A stretch of DNA of 64,000 bases from Pontederia crassipes (GCA_030549335.1 CM060186.1:19025189-19089188); one strand, 5' to 3'; positions 1-12,034 are shown, counted from the first letter of the stretch. The notes: generated by a model not told the origin, from the sequence alone. Translations and numbers: made by a program.

Positions 1-29
1 AGGCTTCGTCATCATATCTGACGTATTCT

Positions 30-2060
30 TGTCAGTATGGATCTTTTGAAGAAAGAATTTCTTCTTCTTCTTCATTTTTTCACGAATCCAATGATATCAG
101 ACATCAATGTGCTTGGACTTAGAGTGGAAACTAGAATGCTTATTCAGATGTATCACACTCTGATTATCGCAGTGGATAATATACTTCTTCTGCGTCAAAC
201 CTAAGTTCCTCAAAAACTATCTCATCCACAAAATTTTCTTGCCTGGTTCAGTAGTTGCGATATATTCTGCTTCAGTCATTGATAGTGCAACACACTTCTG
301 TAACTTGGATTGCCATGAGACTGCTGCTCCTGCGAATGTCATCAAGTAACCAAAAGTAGACTTTCGACTATCAATATCTCCTGCCATGTCAGCATCAGTA
401 AATCCTTCTAACACTGGCTCAGCGTTTCCAAAACATAAGCATATCTTAGACGTGCCTCGAAGATATCTGAGAATCCACTTGGCTGCATACCAATTCTCTC
501 TACAAGGATTTGATAGGAATCGACTCACCACACCAACTGCATATGCTATGTCTGGCCTTGTGCAAACCATTGTAAACATCAGACTGCCAACTACAAATGC
601 GTATGGAACGTTCTTCATCTTTTGCTTCTCGGTTTTACTTTTCGGACATTGTCTAGAACTCAACCTGAAGTGACCTTCAAGTGGCGATGTAACTGCCTTT
701 GCGTTCTTCATGTTGAACCTCTCCAAGACTTTATCGATGTACGTTTCTTGGGATAACCATAGCTTGCCCTGCTCTCGGTCATGGGTGATCCTCATGCCGA
801 GGATATTCTTTGCTGTGCCTAGGTCTTTCATAAAAAAACATTGACTCAGCTCCTGCTTTAGCTTGTCAATCTTACTTTTATCCTGACGTGCAATAAGCAT
901 ATCATCAACATATAATAACAGGATAATAAAATCATAATATGAAAAATATTTCATGAAGGCACAATGATCTGATCTAGCCTTATTGTATCCTTGCTACGTC
1001 ATGAATGACTCAAACTTCTTGTACCACTGACGAGGTGCCTGTTTGAGTCCATACAACCTTTTCTGCAATTTACACACTAGATTTTCTTTTCCTTTCTCTT
1101 GAAAATCCTCTGGTTATTTCATGTAAATTTCTTCTTCCAAGTCACCATGAAGAAAAGCTATTTTGACATCTAACCATTGAATTTCTAGGTCCTTGGTAGT
1201 AGCTAATCCAAGAACCACTCGCATTGATGACAATTTGATCACTGGTGAGAATATCTTGTCAAAATAAATTCCTTTCTTCTGACTGAACCCCTTGACAACT
1301 AATCTTTCCTTGTATCTTGAGTGTGGATTATTCTCTTCACTCTTCGGTCGAAACATCCACTTGTTCTTGAGTGCCCTCTTCCGTTTGGGAAGCTTCACCA
1401 GTTTGTAAGTGTTGTTCTCATGAAGATATTGCATCTCATCCTGCATGGCTTTCATCCACTCATCCTTCTGCTCATGTGACAAGACTTCTTGATAACATAC
1501 TGGTTCTCCCCCTTCAGTTAATAATACGTACTCAGTTGTTCTGTTCATCCTCTCAACAACACCATTTTGCTGAGGAGTCTTGGGAACTATCTTCTCAAGC
1601 TTGATGTCATAGGTGTTGTAGTATTCTTCAAAAGGTTCCCTGTATTCGCCGCCATTATCTGTTCGAATACACTTGAGCTTCTTGCCAGTTTCTCTTTCGA
1701 CTTTGGCATGAAACTTCTTGAACTCTGTCAACACCTAATTTTTGTGTGTTATAGGAAAAGTCCAGACTCTTCTAGAATGGTCATCAATAAATATAACAAA
1801 ATAAAGAGCACCATCTAGAGTTTTATCCTTTATATAACAGACATCAGTATGTACCAAATCAAGTACATGTGAACTTGTAGACGAAGAAGTTCTATTAAAT
1901 ATAACTCTAGTCTGCTTACCAGCCAAATAATGAACACATACGTCAAGTGAAGTGTCTTTCATATCTGGTAGCAGATTTCATTAAGTTAATATTTGAAGTC
2001 CTTTCTCACTTATGTGACCAAGTCGCTTGTGCCATAACTTAGAGGATGGCATCTCTTGAG
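30..2060 (-). pseudogene. Copia pol remnant (integrase, reverse transcriptase, RNase H)
   Basis: Broken polyprotein of a Copia element. From right to left: the GAG-pre-integrase motif LWHKRLGH region near 2000-2060; integrase core pieces at 1735-1962 and 1114-1734, including the block TDNGGEYR and the PQQNGVVERMNR block; then reverse transcriptase with KNKWMF and DVKIAFLHGDLEEEIYM at the left end of the second piece; then at 217-954 the catalytic YVDDMLIA box and RNase H (DADMAGD, TEAEYIA). The integrase C-terminal part after the ERMNR block is deleted and joined directly to sequence just before reverse transcriptase. In-frame stops separate the pieces. No functional product is expected. Confidence 0.85.
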
Positions 2061-2441
2061 TCACGTTTATCTCCTCGGTGCAGTGTTGTGCTTCAGTCTT
2101 GTAGAGTGTACCATCTTTGTTTTCATTTGCCAGTAGGAGTGAACCTTGCTTGAGTTTTCACACTCCCCCTTTGAAGCTCCTCTCATAGCCGTCGTCATCT
2201 AATTTTCCACCTAAAATTAGGTTGAGACGGATCACTGGTACGTGTCTCACATCTTTGAGCACAATCATGCATCATGTATTGGTCTTCAACTATATATCTC
2301 CAAGGCCAGCAATTTGAGACTCTGACTTGTTCCCCATCTTTACTCAACCGAATGCTCCCTCTTTATATGTTGAGAATACATCTCTACGAAAGGTAACATG
2401 AAACGAAGCTGCAGTGCCTAAGATCCAAACTGAATCTTGAC

Positions 2442-3300
2442 TCACAACATTAACACCATCTTCTTCCTCTTCTTGAGTAAGAAAGTATACATCTTCTGAT
2501 GTAGCCAATGCAACGTTGTTTTCACCACTGCCTTCTTTTCTTTTTCAGTATCTTCAGACCCTTCATGTGATTGATCACGCTTTAATTTTCTGCACTCCTT
2601 CTTGAAGTGTCTAGGTTTGCCACAATGATAACAGGTGACTTCTTTTTTGGACTTCGACTTGCCTCTTGATCTTGATCTATCGTGACTGTGAGAGTTTCTC
2701 TGTTTATTTATCCCACGATCTTCCACGATAAATGCCTCTGATTTATTATTGAGATTCTGCTCTTGCCTTCTCATTTTTTCATTGAACAAACTATCCTTAA
2801 TAGTTTATAAAGATAGTTGTCCACCTAGAGCAGAGTTGTTCAGAAAGATAACGAGCATTTTCCAACTATTAGGTAATGAACTCAGCAGTAGTAGTGCTTG
2901 AATCTCATCTTCAAACACGATCTTCACTGAGGATAACTTGTTAATTAATTTCTAAAAGCTGCCAAGATGTTCTACAACAGAATAACCATCCTTGTACTTT
3001 AGGTTAACAAGTTTGTTCATCAATAATACCTTATTCTCCAGCGATTTGCGCTCATACATTTCGTGTAATTTTTTTCACACTTCGGCGGGTTCATCAATAT
3101 TTGCGATATGATGAAACACCTTCTCATCGACCCATTGTCGAATTTGTGCGACTGTCTTGGTCTTAATCCTCTTTTTAACATCCATTTCCTCAGTCTTTAC
3201 AACTTCACCTTCGATTGGATCGTAAAGGTCTCTGCAATTTAAGTAGTCCTTCGTCCGAGGCTTCCAAATAGAATAATTTATACCTGTGAGCACAGGCATC
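2442..3300 (-). pseudogene. Copia gag remnant with CCHC zinc knuckle
   Basis: The nucleocapsid/capsid part of copy 1. The N-terminal piece at 3075-3299 has the conserved Copia gag opening (LTGINYSIWKPRTKDYL). The C-terminal piece at 2442-2789 has a basic linker rich in Arg, Ser and Lys followed by a CCHC knuckle, CYHCGKPRHFKKEC. The middle is interrupted by stops and frameshifts. The same gag is longer and better preserved in copy 2 (19324-20405). Confidence 0.8.
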
Positions 3301-3350
3301 CGACTGGGGGCATTATTATCCTACATTATAATGTGCACTTTCCTGACCAC

Positions 3351-3675
3351 TATTAGAAAAAAAGACTGAACTGATAGTTGCGGAATTATCTTTTTTTCCC
3401 TTTTAATGCGCACAATAATAATGGGATAATGACAATAATATAAAGAAATTAAATCAGACCAAAGATGCAGAGAATTAATATGAAAAATCTCTCAACGTGA
3501 GAGGAAAAAATCATGGGAGCAAGCAGCAGATCTTTCACTATGAAATAATAGTATGTTACAAAATATCTTCTCTAAACTACGCAAAGGAATATAATAATAA
3601 TCTCAAGAATTAATTTTGTATGTCATAGAATAAATGTCTCTCAAAACTGAGGATAGAAGTCAGAATGATCTCACC
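3351..3675 (-). repeat. Truncated LTR of Copia copy 1
   Basis: The first ~325 bp of this LTR align with 20431-20755 of the intact LTR in copy 2, then similarity stops abruptly at about 3675. The next bases match the inside of a different LTR (22649 onward). The expected TGTTG end is mutated (TATTAG) and the primer-binding site next to it is gone. Confidence 0.75.
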
Positions 3676-5121
3676 AGAACATGAGTTATCCTAAGTACCA
3701 TGAGACTAGGCCCTCGCACACGACCGTGACCACATGATCGCATGGCCATGACATAGAGCGGATGAAGTGCCAAGGAAACATACCCTCGCACACAGCTGTT
3801 GACCATAGGGTTACACGGCCGTGACCACCAGGTCACATGGCCGTGAAACGGAGTTTGGACAATTCCTTTCCCACGCATAGGCGTGCATGAATACATACAC
3901 GTTCATGCCCAGGCGATGGCACGGCCGTGACATGGAACGACACGGCCGTGAAAGACCCAGAACCTTTGTATGCTATTTTTTATACTTATAATGATTTGAC
4001 ATATGGATGACCTTAAATAGGATTAATATATGCAACATGTAATGAATGATCGTATATGTTAATGAGTGTAATTAAAAGATGGATTGGTTTGAAGGTGTCT
4101 TATTGTAATCGTGGAGGGAAATGAGTTCCACCCAAAGTGGTGGCATTTTCCGAAAAAACGAGTTCCACCCCCAAGTTGTGGCATTTCCAAAAGTTGAGAC
4201 GAGTTCCACCCCCAAGTGGTGGCGTTTCAATTGGACCTACGAAGCTACGAAGATCCAGGCCTAGCTAGCCGTTCCCACGAACAACATGGTCTTCCCAATC
4301 ACTAAGATAAGAAAATATCGAAGTAAAGATAAAAAGATGAATGGTGAATGACTTGGGACATAAAGATGAAGATGATGATGAATTAACCACCTGTGATGAT
4401 GCAAATGATTGTCCACTTGTCACATCATGATATGAATGAAGATGTTAAATATGAGCAAGATAAGTTCATGAAATGCCTTAGTATGACGATAAAGATGTCA
4501 TATGTTTATCTTATCATGCCACAATGATATGTTCACATGCCATATAGTATGCATAAGTAGCTCATAGAATGCATGTAATATATTACATTATTATGCTATG
4601 CATATGTCATGATATGTAGAAAGTATGTTATAGGATCATAGTATGCATGGGCCTCAACATACTCTAATGAGAGAAATCTCCAGCACCCCATGGATCCGTG
4701 CAGGAATGGGCGAAGCTTAGGCTCGACGGTGAGGACCTTATGACGATGAGATTGCTCATGTGACGGTCAAACTACGACCCAAGTTATCTTATAGTACTTT
4801 ATATTATGAGGATGACACTTTAGCGAGTGAAGTATGCATGGCTTATGGGCTTTTGGGTCATGTACTTTTAGAAGAATTCATTTATGTATTATGAACCCTA
4901 TGTTGGTCTTATGTTCGAGCCTATATGACCCATGAGCTAGTTTGTTATCTTGACATTTATTAGCTTATGAAGTCTTTCGTTATGTTATATTATTAATGTT
5001 TTATGTTATTATTATGTTTTCGCTGAAAAGTTTTATGAGATTAGATTATGAAGAATTAGGCAAATGTATCACCACCTAGGGTTCGACAACTAACTTGGAG
5101 CCAGATTTTGGGAACGTTACA
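3676..5121 (-). repeat. 3' part of a long Gypsy-type LTR (copy in pseudogene A)
   Basis: Matches 22649-24109. It contains tandem copies of the palindrome CACGGCCGTG (about 3710-3955) and three copies of a short 'gagttccaccc..agtggtggc' block (about 4120-4230). It ends in GTTACA at 5121, directly followed by the target-duplication copy GTATC (5122-5126) and NAC sequence. Read on the minus strand it begins TGTAACGTTCCC, a start common to plant Gypsy LTRs; together with the CGGCCG repeats I would place it with Tekay/Del-like chromoviruses, but this lineage call is inference from memory. No internal coding region is present. Confidence 0.65.
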
Positions 5122-6046
5122 GTATCTACCAGTACGACTCTTGTTGTCGCTGCAGTAGTAGAGGAACAGTAAGCCAAGCATGGTGCAACCAGTTCTTGAT
5201 AACTATATCGGGTTCATTCAGCTTCTGTCAGTGGCTGCATAATGGACGAAGGCAACTCCTGAACCGATGATGATCCCCAGGACGACGATGCCCAAGTCGC
5301 TGTTACAGTTGCAACATCAGCAAACGACGACAACAATATGGACAATGCCTGATCATCTATTCTCCTCTTCTTGAGGGCTGGTGTCATCAAGGAGGACTGC
5401 ACAGCAACTTCTCTGTCGTAGCCTCCGGCACCACATTGATCAGATGACCACGGGACATCGAGGCAAGCATCCGACAATAGTAGCAGGTGTTCTTGATCTC
5501 GTCTCCTGTTGCGTGCTTTCTGACGATCCTGGTCTCCTTGATGTGGCAGAGGATGATTTCTTGGATTTCTTTTGCTTATCGAACAACTCAAACTCGTACA
5601 TTACCTATTCATTGTACTTCTGCTCTCCGTGCTTGTACGAGAGGCTGTTCTTGATTCCGACGGTGATTTCGCCATGACCATCCGCCACAGACTTGACCTG
5701 TTCTCCCATGTTGAAACACTTCGAAGAACCCGTGCCGGCAGTTCTTGAAGGCCACATGGATTTCGCCAACCTTCTTGTCCTGCGCGCGAACAAGAAACCC
5801 TACTTCTTGCATTGCATAGAAGGTTCCAGGGCTCCGTTCCATAGATGTCGGCAGGAACCACGGTATCTTTGGGAAGAGGTTGGCCAGCGAGGTAACGCCA
5901 GAGTAGTAGACAACCAGGACCTTGTCGGTGGGGTGGAACTCGAGGCCGGGGGCATCCTCGAGTGCGAGCATCTCTGTTAGCAGTGGAGGTGGTGGCATAG
6001 GACATTCTTGGCTTCGAGGCAGCCGAGAAAAATAACCTTTAGCCAT
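5122..6046 (-). pseudogene. NAC transcription factor pseudogene A (N-terminal part)
   Basis: A decayed copy of the intact NAC genes B and D. It begins near 6046 with a start region like the intact gene (polyproline stretch, then ALEDAPGLEFHPTD), but a one-base frameshift just after VVYY shifts the rest of the NAC domain, and further shifts follow. Recognisable pieces continue to about 5214 (region after the NAC domain), and the copy is cut at the GTATC site where a long LTR has inserted. The C-terminal half would lie to the left of the window if the arrangement matches pseudogene C. Divergence from the intact copies is around ten percent by eye. It cannot make a NAC protein. Confidence 0.85.
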
Positions 6047-6740
6047 CGTAGTTAATCAAGAGATTCAAATCTAGTCGTTAAACATCATTATTAATGACAA
6101 AAAAAATTCTAGACATCAACAATAAGAATCAGAAAAAATATAATGCTTAATATTTTTATGACTGACTATTAAAAGTTTACTATAATAACAAGATTGAACT
6201 TGACATTAAAATATTAAAATTAACGACAATAATCTTGTCCTTAAGTATTGATGAGTCAAATAAAAAAAATATCTGTTAAAATGATATTAGTAATATTTAG
6301 AAGATATACTTTTTTATTTTGTTTTCTTTTTTAAATTATTCTTTATGTTTTTATATTAGTTTTCAAGGTTTAATATCATTAATAAAAGATAATCAAATAT
6401 CTTCTCTCTTCATTTTTAATATTTATTTTTAGTAATGTAATTAAGAATATACGTCTCTTTACTTATAATAATTAATTATATTTAATTATTAATTTTTTAT
6501 TTTTATTTAAGTTTAATTTTTTCTTTTTTTAACTTTGAGTAGGATTTAATATATATTACATTATTTTCCATTTTTTAAAACAATGATGAAAAATAAATAA
6601 AAAAATATTTATTAATTTAAGATGAAAGCTAAAAAATCACTTTTACCACCATAATTTTGTTAGTAATCATTAGGTCATTAGGTTATAACTAATCAAACCT
6701 TAACCTAATTTTGTTTACTTTTTTCAGTTGTCTTCGAATC
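6047..6740. other. AT-rich spacer, no gene seen
   Basis: Very AT-rich DNA between pseudogene A and the GC-rich array. It is duplicated at 24855-25550 with small indels. No coding potential or recognisable element end was found. Confidence 0.6.
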
Positions 6741-6769
6741 ATCTTCTTCCTCGCATTGGACGACGGGGC

Positions 6770-7500
6770 TTCCTCATCCCACGCACATCGGCAGCGGACG
6801 ACACTGCAAGCAAGTACGCCGCCTTTGTGAGAAAGGCGTCCGGCACATTGGAGCCGCCTCTGTGCGTGAGAGGGCTGCCTCTATGCATGAGGCAGCCGCC
6901 TCTGCTTCTGCATGAGAGGTGGCCCCAGCGGCCACATCTGCCCATGAGGCGGCCACTGGTGCCGTCTCTGTGCGTGAGGAGGTCACCTCTGCACGTGAGG
7001 AAGCTCCAATGGCCGCCTCTGTGCCACGCCGCGCAGGGCCGCCTTTGTGTGAAAGGCAGCCGCCTTTGTGCCAGAGGTAGCCTCTGCACCCGACGGTCAC
7101 CTCTGCACGAGAGGCGGCCGCCTTTGCACGGTTGCCTCTGGCACACAGAGGTGACCGTCCAGGCCACCTCTCGTGAAGAGGCGGCTGCCTCATGCACAGA
7201 GGCGGCCTCGACGTCCGCCTCTCACATAGAGGCGGCTGACTCTATGAGTGAGGCGGCCCTCGAGAGCCACCTCACACACAGAGGCATCCGTCCATGCGCA
7301 AATCGACAGAGGTGGCCACCTCACGCACAAAGATGGCCCCGACATTCGCCTCTCACACAGAGGGGGTCGACTCTACAAGTAAGGCGACCCTCGGGAGAGC
7401 CACCTCACGCATAGGGGGAGCCATCCATGTGCAAATAGACGGTCGCCTCTCGGGAGCCACCTCACGCATAGACCCGGCCATCCACGCACCACCTCTCGCA
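6770..7500. repeat. GC-rich degenerate repeat array (GAGGCGGCCGCCTCTGTG-like units)
   Basis: About 730 bp built from irregular short units around the palindrome GGCGGCCGCCTC linked by 'tctgtgcgtgag' and 'tctcacacagag' variants in both orientations. G+C is far above the flanks and CpG is frequent. The composition leaves several frames open on both strands, but the translations are low-complexity and differ between the two genomic copies (second copy 25560-26360), so none is called as a gene. The edges are sharp against AT-rich DNA; the left edge follows a pyrimidine-rich stretch ending in 'cag', so an old exon-like origin cannot be excluded. Confidence 0.7.
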
Positions 7501-8001
7501 CTGATGCGATGATGGTCCTCTCGCTGCCGAAGTCGATCAGTTGTCGGAGGGAAGAAAGAAAGTGGTGAAGTGAAGAACACATGTGGGTGGGCTGCTGTTG
7601 TGGTAATATTTTTTTCTATTATTTTAGTAGGCTTGTTTGTGCAAGTCATGAAAAAGATTTGTTTACATATCCATTATTTATGTATAAAACATTTAAAATT
7701 TGCTAATGGTACTAAATATTTGTCTAGGAAAAATTTGGAAACGATGATATGGACATTCATCATGAGAATATTTTGGGATGTATAAAAGAAGGATTTAATG
7801 GCCGTGAGAACCCTTAAAAGAGGTCTCACGGTGAGACCCCTTAATCAAATATTGTATGGATAATTGATTTGATATTTAATGAATGAGTTGAATCTTATCA
7901 AATATACAATTTTAAAATATTTTATGGTTTGAATGGAAAATATATAAAATTTCATTATTTTAAAAATATATTGATGATTGGATATTGTCCTTAAATAAAA
8001 A

Positions 8002-8006
<5 letters not shown>

Positions 8007-8081
<75 letters not shown>
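8007..8081. repeat. (TAA)n microsatellite
   Basis: About 25 uninterrupted TAA units. A second copy is at about 26860-26936. The leucine or tyrosine homopolymer reading frames here are only shadows of the repeat. Confidence 0.95.
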
Positions 8082-8082
<1 letters not shown>

Positions 8083-8250
8083 CACAAGAAAATTTGTCCT
8101 TAAAAATTTTTTTCTAGCACATAAATAGTGTCTTTAGCGACAGGTATTTAGGCCACTAAAGATTTTATGCCGACAAATTATTAGCACTGGATGCTAAAAT
8201 CTTTTAGTGGCGAAACCTCTAACGAAGAGCCACGATTAATTTTAATTATA
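8082..8250 (+). mobile_element. Possible decayed CACTA-type terminus
   Basis: The sequence after the TAA tract reads ACCACAAGAAAATTTG, close to the CACTACAAGAAAAT start of CACTA elements. It is followed by short direct and inverted blocks such as 'tttagcgac', 'ggccactaaagattt' and 'cttttagtggcgaa', which look like subterminal repeats. The matching copy lies at 26947-27110. No opposite end was found, so this is tentative. Confidence 0.35.
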
Positions 8251-8312
8251 TCGTATATCATATTTTAATATAATATATTTAATATATCAAAATATAATAA
8301 TCTTAGTAAAAA

Positions 8313-10380
8313 TCGTTAAACACAACAATCATAATCAAAAGAAATTGAAATAACTTTATTTATTCAAATCTAACAATGAAGTTCAAGAAATTTTCTAGTA
8401 AAGATGAAAAATCTCTATTATAAAATTAATTAGACATAAAAAAGTTGCGTAAAGAGCATCCAAACAATTATTAGAAGAATGGATTCTTGCTTTTGATGAT
8501 ATCTGGATTGCTACAAAACACAAATGATGAGTTATTCCGTAGTCTTCTTTGAAAAATCCTCTTCAAGTTTGACATTCGTCCTCAGAAATAACGCATGGCT
8601 CCTAGGTCTCAAGCACCTCTCTGAGGTCTCAACCACGATATTTTTTGTCTCCTAGAACCTTTATTTATAGTTTCTAGTTGTGCCAACGGTTTTTATATAG
8701 TTTCGGTTAGATTGAGAGTTTTTCTGTGTCAAAATTATAAAAATTTAGAATAGACTTTGATTGGACTTCCATATCATCCAAAACTTCTTTAAATTTGAGT
8801 AAACATGTTTCCTAATGATTCCTGAGACTTATGATAAATTTATCATAAGTCTTAGGGATTAAAGTTTGGAGTTAATTTGCAATTAAAATTCTCAAGAAAA
8901 GTAAAAAAAATCTCGAAATCAACATTCGTAATGCCTTATAATAGCTTCGTAACAGCCTGAATATGACTTATCATGATCCGTAACACTGATTTCACGGCCC
9001 TTACTATGTCCAAATCAAAGCAAAAGTTGTGTCTTCATGATCCGTAACATTCTATCACGGCCTGTAACTCGGGCAAGTTTTTAGCACAAAACTGGTCATT
9101 TAACAGACCGTCATGGGCTTGTAACATCCATGCTTTCACAACCATTACGGTCCTATCACGGTCCATTATATTCATTTCAGCCTTGGCAGGCTCCATTAAT
9201 TTTAAATTTTTCGCTCCGTTTTAACTCTGATTCGAATGTCATTTTCTCAAGTGGCTTTATAATTCTTTTGTCTTGCTTTTTTGCAATAAAAGATAAAACT
9301 TGGGTAGATTTTTATTTTTATAAAATCAAAGCAAATAAGCTTATAAAATGATGCATGATGTATGAAAATGAATCAAAATGTGATTAAATGCATGACTAAT
9401 TAGATGTTGCATTTTGCAAGCGTCAAATTCCCCCAAGGTTAGATACTTGTTTGTCCTCAAGCAATGTTCAAAGTAAAGCTCCAACCAAAATGGTTAGTCA
9501 TCGCTTCCACCTTGTCACTCAACTACTTTTCTTGTCACTAGATTTTATACAAGGATCGTTTAAGTGTCTCACCACTTTTCATAATAATTTGACTTTGTGA
9601 AATTTCTGAATGAAAGATATTTTAAACTCATCCAAATTCAGCTCTTAATAATAAGAAAATAATTCTTGAAGATAAAAATATCAATAATGAATACACAACT
9701 GTAACATGAGTTTTTATTCATTTATCACTTTTATATTTCTTCACATAGAAACTTTTCATCATAAATCAGGTTGTCTCGTTTCCTTTTCTACTTTTATATT
9801 TGTCATCATATTTATATTCCTACGAGTTTAATTTTCAATACTGGGGACAATGTTGAGTTCAAGCTTTGGAGAGTTTGCAATTTCATGCATCATGTATATC
9901 TTTCTATATTGCATTGCAATCATACATTCTCTTCACATTATAGTTGCATATTTTCTTGCATCTTATATAAAAAAGTAAAAAAAAATTGCTAGCAAGTGCA
10001 CTAGTCGTATCAAGTAATAGAATAGAGAGTAGAGTGTGGAACCAACGAGAAACTGATTAAATATAATCTATATCAATAAACCAGTAAGAGGAGAAAATGG
10101 TATTGTGATGTGTAAAAATTATTTATTTGTTACAAATATATTTCTTAACTTAGTTAACTTGTCGGGGAACTATATTCTTCGTGGAACATTATATATTGTA
10201 TTTTGCATGCATCAATGTCGATTTGGTATATTTAGTATTCAAGGCCTTCCTGATGAAATCAATATTCTTATAACCATGCTTTGAATAACAACGCAACGAA
10301 TGCCAACTGAACGAATAACACTCGCACTCTATTCGAGTTTTTATTATTTTCTTAACTAACAACCATTCTATCATTTCAAA
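8313..10380 (-). mobile_element. Decayed Athila/Tat-like LTR element remnant (copy 1)
   Basis: Noncoding sequence that lines up in order with parts of the gag-only element at 35469-43918: an LTR end-like stretch up to about 9420 (with TTTTGCAAGCGTC in place of TTTTGCATGCATC), a following stretch with 'cttgtttgtcctcaagcaa' (about 9446) equal to the region just inside the LTR, then at about 9990 an LTR start-like stretch ('gctagcaagtgcactagtcgtatcaagtaat'). Part of the LTR resembles 62125-62800. The LTR-like part carries variants of a 'cacggtccgtaac' motif (about 8945-9170). No gag or pol is left. Duplicated at 27175-29210. Confidence 0.5.
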
Positions 10381-10973
10381 TTAACCAACTACAAATTTTA
10401 AACTAGTTAGCAAATTAAATTTAGGGAGTCAACTTCTTTTATATTTACTATTCAAAATGTAAGGCATAATGTTCATATAAATCATGTACCTCGAAGGTAA
10501 GGCATAATCATGATATAAAATTGATGAGATGATCATGATCCATTCTTGGGCAGCCGAATCAATGAGACAAAAGGGAAATCATATGGTCAACCTTTGATCA
10601 AACTTGAGAGTCACATCTTGCTTAAATTTAGTGATTATTCATCTTTCATTTTTGAAAGGATCATATCATAAGTATTCATCATATCTAAAAGAGAGTTCCT
10701 TCATCATCTTAGTATCATCGTTAGCAGATGATCATAACATAAATGCCCATCATATTACATATTTGACAAGGGCATCATAACTTTTCATACAAAAAAAGGC
10801 AACAAAAATGTTTACATCAACAATAGAAAAAAAATACCACAAAATCATTTGATGTGATAGGAAAGGAAAAACAATTAAGTTTATATAATGATCGCAATTT
10901 ATTTATGCAAAATGATACGATGACATTATGCTTGGCTAACTAAGTGAGCTTATAAACATATTTGTTTCGTTTA
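10381..10973. other. Unassigned AT-rich spacer
   Basis: Duplicated at about 29212-29800. No gene seen; 'atgatcataac' and similar words recur, but no element ends were identified. Confidence 0.5.
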
Positions 10974-11475
10974 GAGTTATTTTCATAAACCTTCCCTAAA
11001 CTATCACGATTTTTCGCATCTAACCCCAAGTTACTTATTTTTTGTACCCCTAAACTATCACGATTTTTCCACTTTAGTCCTTCCATTTACTTATGTTACC
11101 TTCCCCTAAACTATCAAGACTAAATTACCCCTTCCTCCATATCACATCAAATAATTAAAATAAAAAGATATAAAATCAGGAGGAAGGTAATTTAATGTTT
11201 TTTTCTCTTAATGAAATTTTTTCTTTTACCATTTTAATCCTTCCAAAGATTTTTTTTATTTTTTATATTTCTTATTTCATGTTTTTCTGGAGGGAGGGAT
11301 TTATTTTTTTCATAAATAAAAAAAAGTAAAAGTAACAGAATTTGTAACAGAAGTGAACGTGAGGACTAAGGTGAATAAGTCGTGATAGTTTAGGAATCTA
11401 AAAAAATAAGTTTGTAGTTTGAGGTTTAATGTGAAAAATTCGTGATAGTTTATGAGAGATTTATGGAAATAGTCC
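10974..11475. mobile_element. Mutator-like MITE (copy 1) with 9-bp target duplication
   Basis: A 502-bp noncoding element with long terminal inverted repeats of over 100 bp. The left arm starts GAGTTATTTTCATAAAC and includes 'cctaaactatcacgattttt' twice; the right arm is its complement and ends ATTTATGGAAATAGTCC. Both sides carry the identical 9-bp sequence TTTCGTTTA (10965-10973 and 11476-11484). A 9-bp target duplication with long inverted repeats is typical of Mutator-like elements. No transposase is encoded. The second copy (29801-30316) came with the segmental duplication, because its flanks are the same. Confidence 0.8.
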
Positions 11476-12034
11476 TTTCGTTTATTATGATAACATCTTG
11501 ACACGATGCGTTAATATGATTTTTATATTATTATTATCACACTAGATGAATCCATGTACGATTGTGTTGTATTTTGAATTATGTATGGATCATTTATTCT
11601 GAAATGTCAATATGATGCTTATACTCATATATATGAAAAATATTTTATGATTATATTTATTTTCTTAAGCATACTTTCTACTCGACCGATTGTTTTATAA
11701 AAGGTTTTATTTTGCTCATTTTGTAGAATAATAATAAATAATAAGACTTTATGCACTATATTTTTTTCATATTTTGAACAGTTGTAACATATTATATATA
11801 TATATATATGTTTCCATTAATAAAAAATATATGAAAACGCATATTAATAAAAGATATATAAATCATTGAAGTGTACATATAATGTGATTGGCACCAATTT
11901 AAGAAATAAAATATTTTTATACCATTAGGAATATGAAGTTAATTAAATTATAGGTACTTAAAAAAATCGATAAACTTTTTTAATTAAAAATGATATACGA
12001 AAAAATATAGATCATTCTTTTCGTTCAAAGTCCA

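Larger units (their letters stand above)
1..3675 (-). mobile_element. Ty1/Copia retrotransposon, copy 1, decayed and truncated at both ends
   Basis: A Copia element reads right to left: gag near 3300, then GAG-pre-integrase, integrase, reverse transcriptase and RNase H, whose end lies near the first base. This order (integrase before reverse transcriptase) is diagnostic of Copia. The RNase H-side LTR is outside the window. The gag-side LTR starts near 3351 but stops at about 3675, where it is fused to an unrelated LTR. The tRNA-Met primer site seen in copy 2 is missing here. The whole region aligns with 17427 onward, so it is the duplicate of copy 2, not an independent insertion. Stops, frameshifts and a deletion in the integrase make it non-functional. 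Confidence 0.9.

Noticed and set aside
6728..7414. 228-codon open frame in the GC-rich array
   Set aside because: Low-complexity, with competing open frames on both strands, and the second genomic copy (25527-26084) does not keep the same protein.
7845..8087. Minus-strand open frame with a run of leucines
   Set aside because: It is the translation of the (TAA)n microsatellite; the same holds for the tyrosine run at 26754-26984.
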